A stretch of DNA of 64,000 nt, from the NCBI RefSeq assembly GCF_900177675.1, contig NZ_FXWM01000001.1, positions 4,411,001 to 4,475,000 on the forward strand. The letters run 5' to 3'. The notes below the pieces were generated by a model. It was not told the origin of the DNA, ran no database searches, and saw only the letters and a list, made by a program, of their open reading frames with translations. This document shows, in pieces, positions 57,981 through 64,000 of this stretch (positions within the stretch are counted from its first letter, which is position 1; each line of letters opens with the position of its first letter). Position numbers and translations under genes: made by a program. Source of the DNA: Bacillus sp. OV166 (GTDB lineage Bacteria; Bacillota; Bacilli; Bacillales; Cytobacillaceae).

Positions 57981-58013
57981 TTATTGAAAGTCTAAAAAGA
58001 TTTGCTTATTCTG

Positions 58014-59990
58014 TTACTTTAGACTTTTGATATCATAACCCATTTTTTTTAATTTTCGATAAAGGGTGCTGCGGCTCATGTTTAATTCTTTCGCTGCATC
58101 CGTGACGTTCATCCGTGAACGTTTTAACGCTGAAATAATCCAGTCTAATTCAGCCTGATTGACGGGATTTATTTTCACCGTATTAATAGGTAAGGTCTGT
58201 TGTTTATGGATATGTTTTGGTAGACTCTCAGGGGTAAGGATGCCGTTGGCTGAAAAATTGATTGCATATTCCATCGCATTCTCCAACTCACGAATATTTC
58301 CAGGCCAAGAATGATTTCTTAATATTCCCATAGCTTCGTCAGTTATATGGTAAGGACCGTGGTGTTTCTTAATGGTAAGCTTTTGCACAAAATTTTCAGC
58401 TAGTAATGGAACATCTTCTGAACGATGACGCAATGCTGGTAATTCAATGTGAAAGACATTAAGCCGGTAATAAAGATCCTTACGAAATTTCCCCGCTACT
58501 ATTTCTTCAGGAAGATTTTTATTGGTCGCTGCAATGACGCGAACATCTATAGGGATACGTTTTTTATCCCCGATTCGGATAATTTCTTGCTCCTGAATCA
58601 CTCGAAGCAGCTGTACTTGTGAATCCAGAGGCATATCACCTAATTCATCCAGGAAAAGTGTTCCCTTATTCGCCAATTCAAACTTCCCTATGCTTCCTTT
58701 CGGATTAGCACCTGTAAAGGCACCAGCCACATATCCAAAAAGCTCACTAGGAAGCAAATCCTTTGGTATAGCAGCACAATTCAAAGCAATAAAAGGAAAA
58801 TCAGATCTGTTGCTTGCCTGATGTATGGCGCTGGCAACTAGCTCTTTCCCCGTGCCGCTGTCTCCGGTAATCAAAACATTAGAATCACTTGAGGCCGCAA
58901 CTCGAGCTAATTGAACGGTGCTCTTAATTGCTTCTGATTTGCCAACTAAGCTTTGTAAAGAGTACTTTGCATAGTGATTATGGTTAGCAGTTGAATGACT
59001 TATTCTATTCTTTTTCTCTAAAATAGAAATTAAACCTATGAATCTATCGTACCAAAGAATTTTTTTGTATATTGCCCGATATTGACTGCCATGAAGAGTT
59101 ACTTCATCCTCCCATTCCTTTTTCGTAGTTAATTCATTGTTTTCTACTGTCCGTGACATTAACGATGTTATCTCATCGACCTGAAGATCACTATTTATCC
59201 TTAATATTTTCCCTTTTGAGTTACATAAGATAACGATTTGGTTTTTCCATTTACTAATCGCTTCAATGTAAATGTTTTGCATCATTTCACGTGCTTGGTA
59301 GTAATTGTGAAATAGGGACCTTTCTATTTGATTCACGATTCCGACGGTTTTCATCATGCTAAGAGTATGGTAACTATCACTGGTTGTAGAAAGGTTTATT
59401 ATCCCTAACAATTCACTTGTAAGCGGATCCAAAATAGGAGCTGATGAGCACACCCAATCATGGCAACTATGAGAAAAATGTTCGGAAGAAAAAACTTGAA
59501 CAGGCTGTTTTAAAATGATTGAGGCACCAATTGCATTAGTACCGGCCCAACGCTCTGACCACTGAGCCCCATTATTTGCATTCACTGAGTTTCCTATATG
59601 ACGAGCTACAGGCATATCTCCATAATGATCTAAAATTATGCCATCACTGTCACAAAACATGAGTACATGTTTATCATTAGAAAGTTCTTGTCCCGCCTGT
59701 TTAAGTACTGGCTGCGCTAGATGAAAAACTTCATTTTTTTCCCTTATTTCTTTGAGCTCTTCATCCGAGATATTTTTTACTGACCCTTGAATCATCGGAT
59801 TCAGATCCTTATATTGCTTACTCCGATTCCAAGATTGTAAAATTACCTCTCTTACTTCAGTTAATTCCGTAGGCTGCTGTCCGATTTGAAGTGGATTGAA
59901 GAAGAAGTTTTTCCATTTTTCATGATATTTTTTTCTGAGTAGAATAATATCATTTTTTGATACCGGGTCTGAAAAAGGAACAAGGGACAT
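58014..59990 (-). CDS. Sigma-54-dependent Fis-family enhancer-binding protein (AcoR-like)
   Basis: A 658-residue activator. Order: N-terminal signal region with a GAF-like domain (about 60-220), a PAS-like segment (about 230-320), an AAA+ domain (about 335-570; Walker A GDSGTGKELVASAIH, the sigma-54-contacting GAFTGAN, Walker B TLFLDELGDMPL, RRYRLNVF-type sensor) and a C-terminal Fis helix-turn-helix (NVTDAAKELNMSRSTLYRKLKKMGY). The ATG at 59990 follows GAGAGGTGA. It probably senses the substrate or a metabolite and activates the two sigma-54 promoters 270 bases and 5.3 kb downstream on the same strand. Confidence 0.9.
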   Translation of the reverse strand: MSLVPFSDPVSKNDIILLRKKYHEKWKNFFFNPLQIGQQPTELTEVREVILQSWNRSKQYKDLNPMIQGSVKNISDEELKEIREKNEVFHLAQPVLKQAGQELSNDKHVLMFCDSDGIILDHYGDMPVARHIGNSVNANNGAQWSERWAGTNAIGASIILKQPVQVFSSEHFSHSCHDWVCSSAPILDPLTSELLGIINLSTTSDSYHTLSMMKTVGIVNQIERSLFHNYYQAREMMQNIYIEAISKWKNQIVILCNSKGKILRINSDLQVDEITSLMSRTVENNELTTKKEWEDEVTLHGSQYRAIYKKILWYDRFIGLISILEKKNRISHSTANHNHYAKYSLQSLVGKSEAIKSTVQLARVAASSDSNVLITGDSGTGKELVASAIHQASNRSDFPFIALNCAAIPKDLLPSELFGYVAGAFTGANPKGSIGKFELANKGTLFLDELGDMPLDSQVQLLRVIQEQEIIRIGDKKRIPIDVRVIAATNKNLPEEIVAGKFRKDLYYRLNVFHIELPALRHRSEDVPLLAENFVQKLTIKKHHGPYHITDEAMGILRNHSWPGNIRELENAMEYAINFSANGILTPESLPKHIHKQQTLPINTVKINPVNQAELDWIISALKRSRMNVTDAAKELNMSRSTLYRKLKKMGYDIKSLK

Positions 59991-60112
59991 ATAGTACTCA
60001 CCTCTCAATAATTCTGAATATTATTAATTTATATATTAATAGAGGGAAAATCAACTACTACACTTCATGGGAAATTATGGAGATTTTAAGCAAAATTCGT
60101 TTCTGTGTTGAA

Positions 60113-60365
60113 CTCGCTCCTATAATTTATATTTTTATTCACATTTTGTTCACACTTAGTATACATCGCCTATTTATATGAGTAAAATGAATTTTAGGAA
60201 TAAAACATATGTATAAATTTCATAGATCGGAGATTACATTCATGGACATACGTCACCTCACTTATTTTATTGAAGTAGCCAAATACAAAAGTTTTACTAA
60301 AGCTTCGAGATCCCTCCATTTGTCACAGTCTACACTAAGTAAAGTAGTCAAAAGTTTGGAAGAAG
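60113..60365. repeat. Inverted duplication, right-reading copy
   Basis: The LysR promoter and first 40 codons are repeated in reverse orientation at 63237-63485 at about 85-90 percent identity. Shared landmarks: TTCACATTTTGTTCACACTT, AGTATACATCGC and ATACGTCACCTCACTTA. Confidence 0.85.
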
Positions 60366-61132
60366 AATTAAATGTAGAACTGATTGACCGTTCCGCAAAG
60401 AAAATTGAATTAACGGAAGCTGGCGAAATCGTTTTAGCGGAAGGGGAAATGATAATGGAATCGCTAAATGATTTATCTATTCACCTATATGATTTAATGA
60501 ACTTAAAAAAAGGCAAAATAAAAATCGGCATACCGCCAATAATTGGTTTTTTATTTTTCCCAAAAATCATTAAAGGGTTCAATAATCTTTACCCCGATAT
60601 CAAAATAAAACTCTTTGAAGATGATTCAAGAAAGGTTAAACAGGAAGTCAGAGATGGAATATTAGACCTTGGTGTGGTTATGCTGCCGGTGGATGAAAAG
60701 GAGTTTGATGTTGTTCCCTTTGTTTATGATGAACTGTCTCTCTTTGTCCATAATTCCCATCCATTAGGGCAGAGGGAAAAAGTTGAAATGAAAGAGTTAC
60801 AAAATGAAACCTTCATTCTATTTAAGAAAGAGTTTGCTATTCATGAACTCATTATTCAAGAATGTGAACGAGCTGGTTTTCGCCCGGAAATTGCTTATGA
60901 AAGTTCTGAGTGGGATTTTATTTGTGGAATGATTGGCGAAAACTTAGGGATTTCGATTTTCCCAAGACCCGTTGCCAAAAAAGTCGATCAAGATTTAATT
61001 AAGGCGATTCCCATCGTCAATCCAAGCTTCCCTTGGAATTTAGGATTTATTTCCAAAAAAAAGAAGTACGCTTCACCCGCAGTTCGTGAATTTATCCAGT
61101 ATATTTCAGCTGAATTACCTCCTGAATCATGA
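60242..61132 (+). CDS. LysR family transcriptional regulator
   Basis: A 296-residue LysR-type regulator. The winged helix-turn-helix occupies about 1-60 (DIRHLTYFIEVAKYKSFTKA, then LHLSQSTLSKVVKSLE), followed by a periplasmic-binding-protein-like effector domain (about 88-290). The ATG at 60242 follows CGGAGA. It is divergent from the sigma-54 activator. The duplicated copy of its promoter in front of the dehydrogenase gene at 63532 suggests that gene belongs to its regulon. Terminator follows. Confidence 0.92.
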   Translation: MDIRHLTYFIEVAKYKSFTKASRSLHLSQSTLSKVVKSLEEELNVELIDRSAKKIELTEAGEIVLAEGEMIMESLNDLSIHLYDLMNLKKGKIKIGIPPIIGFLFFPKIIKGFNNLYPDIKIKLFEDDSRKVKQEVRDGILDLGVVMLPVDEKEFDVVPFVYDELSLFVHNSHPLGQREKVEMKELQNETFILFKKEFAIHELIIQECERAGFRPEIAYESSEWDFICGMIGENLGISIFPRPVAKKVDQDLIKAIPIVNPSFPWNLGFISKKKKYASPAVREFIQYISAELPPES

Positions 61133-61211
61133 AAATGATAAATCTATTACTAGTTTTTCAGTGGTGCATTCTATCCGTCAGTAAAATTTTTATCTATTCA
61201 ATAATATATCG

Positions 61212-61257
61212 AAAAAGGCTCTCGTTTGAATAAAGATTATTCAAAACGGGAGCTTTC
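61212..61257 (+). terminator. Terminator of the LysR gene
   Basis: AAAGGCTCTCGTTT and AAACGGGAGCTTT form a long stem with inner AATAA/TTATT pairing; the distal T tract is short. Confidence 0.6.
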
Positions 61258-61325
61258 AACGTGAAAGTAAATCGCGACTAGGGATATATTTTTAAACAAA
61301 CTTTATTCTAAATTGCTTTTTGCGA

Positions 61326-62543
61326 TCAATTAGGCGATATCTCTTTTAAACGAATTTCATTATTATTTAATACTACATGGTCTTTCCGACCATGTAAGAA
61401 TAGATAAAAAATAATTAGGACAAACATTAAAATACCTAACCATACATACAAATTGCTGTAGCCAAGGACCGGTACTAAATATCCTAAGAAATAAGGGCCG
61501 AAGCCAAGACCTATATCTAAACCAATAAAGTATGTGGAAGTAGCTAATCCCATTTTTTCTGGCGTCGTTACTTTAATTGCAAGAGCTTGAAATGCAGAAG
61601 AAATATTACCAAAACCAATACCAATGATAGCTCCTGAAAGTAATAGAAGGAAGGCACTATGCGAGATACTTAAAAGAAGTAAACCTACTCCAAAGAGAAT
61701 GGCACATGGATATACAATATAGTTAGCACCTTTTGTATCCATCATACGACCTGTAAATGGACGTGTGAGAAGAACTGCTATAGCGTATGCTAAGAAAAAA
61801 AAGCTTGATGCACTAAGTAAATCACGTTCTTCTGCAAAGAAGTTAAGGAAAGCAATAAGGCTTGCATAGCCTAATGCAAATAATAACGTTAAAATTGAGA
61901 TAGGAAGTGCTTTTCCATCAATAAATAGAGAAATATGAAAGCCTTTTTCTTCTTGTACCGTATGTGCTTGGATTTTCGATATTTTTGTAAATAAGGCACT
62001 GATTAGCGCTAAAATTGCAAAAACCATACACAACATGAAAATAACAAAATAAGTAGTGTGTTGGCTCAACAACAAACCGAAGAACGGTCCGATAGCTGTT
62101 CCAAGTGTTGAACTCATACTGAAGTAACCAATTCCTTCACCCTTACGAGAAATTGGTAAAATTTGAGCTACGACTGTACTTGTAGCTGTAGAAGCAATTC
62201 CAACTGCAAAACCATTTACTAGACGGCTAATGATCAATACGATAATCCCTGCTTGAATAAAATATAATGACATTGTTATAGGGAATAGAATTAGACCAAT
62301 CATTAATATTTTTTTCGTGCCAACTTTGTTAATAATTCGACCTGTAACGATTCTACCTAACAATGTTCCGACAATATAAATTCCGGCTACAAGACCAGCT
62401 TGTGAAACAGAAGCATGAAACTCTTTTACCGCGTATGAAGCCATTGTAACCATTAATAAATAAAAAATAATCATAATTATGAAATTAATAATGGACATAC
62501 TAATAAAATCTTTTGTCCATAGTTTTTCCCTTGCATTCCTCAC
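61326..62543 (-). CDS. Major facilitator superfamily transporter (12 TM)
   Basis: A 405-residue MFS protein with 12 predicted membrane segments. The loop 2-3 signature is GRIVTGRIINKVGTKKILMIG (about 62-82) and its repeat is RPFTGRMMDTKGANYIV (about 255). It resembles drug/arabinose-type exporters of the YfkF/YwoG group. It begins at GTG with AGGAGG seven bases ahead. It lies 145 bases after the CMD-family gene, separated by a terminator, so it is probably a separate unit. Substrate unknown; export of a pathway intermediate is possible. Confidence 0.88.
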   Translation of the reverse strand: MRNAREKLWTKDFISMSIINFIIMIIFYLLMVTMASYAVKEFHASVSQAGLVAGIYIVGTLLGRIVTGRIINKVGTKKILMIGLILFPITMSLYFIQAGIIVLIISRLVNGFAVGIASTATSTVVAQILPISRKGEGIGYFSMSSTLGTAIGPFFGLLLSQHTTYFVIFMLCMVFAILALISALFTKISKIQAHTVQEEKGFHISLFIDGKALPISILTLLFALGYASLIAFLNFFAEERDLLSASSFFFLAYAIAVLLTRPFTGRMMDTKGANYIVYPCAILFGVGLLLLSISHSAFLLLLSGAIIGIGFGNISSAFQALAIKVTTPEKMGLATSTYFIGLDIGLGFGPYFLGYLVPVLGYSNLYVWLGILMFVLIIFYLFLHGRKDHVVLNNNEIRLKEISPN

Positions 62544-62614
62544 TTAATATCCTCCTGCTCTCTTAATTAAATTCTACTGTATTTTTTTAATACATGTGCA
62601 TTTATTCACAATCT

Positions 62615-62648
62615 CAAAAAAATTAATCCACCTGCGTTAGCAGGTGGC
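62615..62648 (-). terminator. Terminator of the CMD-family gene
   Basis: CCACCTGC pairs perfectly with GCAGGTGG around GTTA; a run of T follows on the minus strand. Confidence 0.8.
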
Positions 62649-62689
62649 GTTTAAGGCATGTGAACGGTTTTATTAATGTTGCTGCATTC

Positions 62690-63094
62690 TTAATCGTTAA
62701 TTTTTACATTTCTTTGAGCAAAAACTTTTTTTACCAACTTTAGAGCATTCAAGACACGCGGGAAGCCTGTATAGGGAATCAAGTGCACGATAGTTCCAAC
62801 AATTTCCTTTGGAGTTAATCCAATTGTAAGTCCTGTGTTGATATGCAATTCCAATTGCGGCTCTGTACCTAAAGTTACAAGAGAAGAGATTGTGACAATC
62901 GTACGTTGCTTATTAGTTAAGCCCTCTCGTGAATAAATATCTCCAAAAGCAAATTCAACAATATAACTCTCTAAATCAGGTGCAAGTTCTTTAAATTCGT
63001 CTACAATATTCATGTGTGTTCCAATTTCCTTGTTATCTGTTAAAGTATACTCCTTTATAATATCTACACCTTGTTGGTAACGAGTTTTTTCCAT
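62690..63094 (-). CDS. Carboxymuconolactone decarboxylase family protein
   Basis: A 134-residue all-helical CMD-family protein (GDIYSREGLTNKQRTIVTIS, then LHINTGLTIGLTPKEIVGTI). The AhpD-type CxxC is absent, so it is nearer to gamma-carboxymuconolactone decarboxylase than to AhpD peroxidase partners; the His in ELHINTGL (about 95) is kept. The ATG at 63094 follows GGAGGAATATAAC. Its role in a ketone or aromatic pathway is unproven. Confidence 0.85.
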   Translation of the reverse strand: MEKTRYQQGVDIIKEYTLTDNKEIGTHMNIVDEFKELAPDLESYIVEFAFGDIYSREGLTNKQRTIVTISSLVTLGTEPQLELHINTGLTIGLTPKEIVGTIVHLIPYTGFPRVLNALKLVKKVFAQRNVKIND

Positions 63095-63236
63095 GTTATA
63101 TTCCTCCAAAGACATCATTTGTATTTGACAGAAATAAATATAACGCAGTTTTTGTTATTCGCAAAATACATATAACTCATATAATACATTCCTTTTTTTC
63201 ATGGTTTAGGATGTAATTCAGTTCTACATTTTATTG

Positions 63237-63356
63237 GTCTTCTAAACTTTGACTACTTTACTTTTGTGTAGACTGTTACCAATGGAGGGATTTCGAAACT
63301 TTAGTATAACTTTTGTATTTGGCTACAATTAAGTAAGTGAGGTGACGTATATCCAT
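63237..63356 (-). pseudogene. N-terminal remnant of a duplicated LysR gene
   Basis: From the ATG at 63356 the minus strand reads MDIRHLTYLIVAKYKSYTKV then SKSLHW before a stop, clearly derived from the intact LysR gene at 60242 with one codon deleted and later nonsense changes. It is the coding end of the inverted duplication. Confidence 0.8.
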
Positions 63357-63485
63357 TAATATTATCTCCTATTTATGAAATATATGCATATATTTTATTC
63401 CTATAATGCATTTTACTCATATAAATAAGCGATGTATACTAAGTGTGAACAAAATGTGAACAAAAATATAAATTATAGGTGCTAG
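63357..63485. repeat. Inverted duplication, left-reading copy (promoter part)
   Basis: Reverse-complement copy of the region upstream of the LysR gene (60113-60241). It now forms the region directly upstream of the dehydrogenase gene at 63532, so a divergent LysR-controlled promoter may have been transplanted. Confidence 0.8.
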
Positions 63486-63531
63486 TTCAATGAATAAATC
63501 ATAACTACCTGTATTATAGGAGGAATTAATC

Positions 63532-64000
63532 ATGAGTAAAAAAATTGGATTTATAGGACTAGGAACAATGGGCTTCCCGATGGCAGTAAATTTAAAGAAA
63601 GCTGGTTTTGAGGTAATTGGTTATGATGCCTTTAAAGGTGTTTATGAGAAAGCAAAAGCTGCTGGAATAACAATGGTAGAAACTTTAAAAGAAGTGGCCG
63701 ATCAAGCTGACGAAGCGATTATCTCAATGGTTCGTGACTATGCCCAAAATGTTGACATTATTTTTGGTGAGGACGGCCTATTATCTGCTCAACCAAAAGA
63801 TAAAACAATCATTGTCATGAGTACACTTGACCCTGATACCATGAATCAATTAGGCAAAAAAGTCGAAGAAGAAAGTGATTTGAAACTAATTAGCGCTGCG
63901 GTAAGCGGTGGTGCTTCAGGTGCTCAAGCTGGAACCTTATCGATTATGACATCCGGTTCAGAAGACATTGTGAAATCTTTCCAACCATACTTTGCTGCGA
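63532..64000 (+). CDS. NAD(P)-dependent 3-hydroxyisobutyrate dehydrogenase-family oxidoreductase (partial)
   Basis: The first 156 codons are present; the gene runs off the window. Cofactor loop KIGFIGLGTMGFPMAVNL (4-21) and substrate loop SAAVSGGASGAQAGTLSIM (about 122-140) identify a beta-hydroxyacid dehydrogenase closely related to the enzyme at 54970-55866. AGGAGG lies nine bases before the ATG. Upstream is the transplanted LysR-type promoter region. Confidence 0.88.
   Translation, partial: MSKKIGFIGLGTMGFPMAVNLKKAGFEVIGYDAFKGVYEKAKAAGITMVETLKEVADQADEAIISMVRDYAQNVDIIFGEDGLLSAQPKDKTIIVMSTLDPDTMNQLGKKVEEESDLKLISAAVSGGASGAQAGTLSIMTSGSEDIVKSFQPYFAA

Overview
The window comes from the chromosome of a low-GC, spore-forming Gram-positive bacterium of the family Bacillaceae; the genus cannot be fixed from this sequence alone. 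Signs of this are strong AGGAGG ribosome sites, frequent TTG and GTG starts, a divergent cotH/cotG-like spore-coat pair, an Sda-type sporulation checkpoint peptide, a PspA/LiaI-like envelope-stress pair, an MhqR-type operator and a complete Bacillus-type 16S-23S-5S rRNA operon.

Layout. 1-17.4 kb is mixed housekeeping: DUF3800 protein, gamma-carbonic anhydrase, a 52-bp tandem hairpin array, PspA-like operon, a guanylate-kinase paralogue, a peroxiredoxin with an in-frame TGA at its catalytic position, small proteins, an MFS remnant, HAD phosphatases, a cold-shock protein, BrnQ, GlgC, a DUF438/hemerythrin/PAS protein and a ring-cleaving dioxygenase. 17.4-22.6 kb is one rRNA operon (minus strand, no tRNAs). 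22.9-27.8 kb is a five-gene operon (PIG-L deacetylase, GT4 glycosyltransferase, ATP-grasp ligase, APH-fold kinase, Ser/Thr-kinase-like protein) that looks like a small glycoconjugate pathway. An IS1182-type element (28.0-29.7 kb) sits in a terminator hairpin next to it. 29.8-33.6 kb holds sporulation genes (sda-like, cotH, cotG-like) and a FrnE-like oxidoreductase. 33.6-39.8 kb encodes a two-gene AddAB-like helicase-nuclease. 40-43.2 kb has an acidic protein, a CBS protein and a PBP4-type carboxypeptidase.

43.5-64 kb is a catabolic island: CoA-transferase, acyl-CoA ligase, aldehyde and iron-type alcohol dehydrogenases, Baeyer-Villiger monooxygenase with its esterase, GntP permease, two 3-hydroxyisobutyrate-dehydrogenase-like enzymes, SDR, acetoacetate decarboxylase-like protein, a sigma-54 activator, a LysR regulator, an MFS transporter and a carboxymuconolactone-decarboxylase-family protein. 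The gene set fits ketone oxidation: ketone to ester or lactone, hydrolysis, alcohol to aldehyde to acid, CoA activation. Two operons carry near-identical copies of a 300-bp promoter region, each with a textbook sigma-54 -24/-12 element, so they are probably switched on together by the neighbouring enhancer-binding protein. Gene remnants and an inverted duplication show recent rearrangement of this island.

The most striking observation is the peroxiredoxin at 4840-5313. A single in-frame TGA replaces the peroxidatic cysteine codon and is followed by a SECIS-like hairpin, which suggests a selenoprotein rather than a pseudogene.
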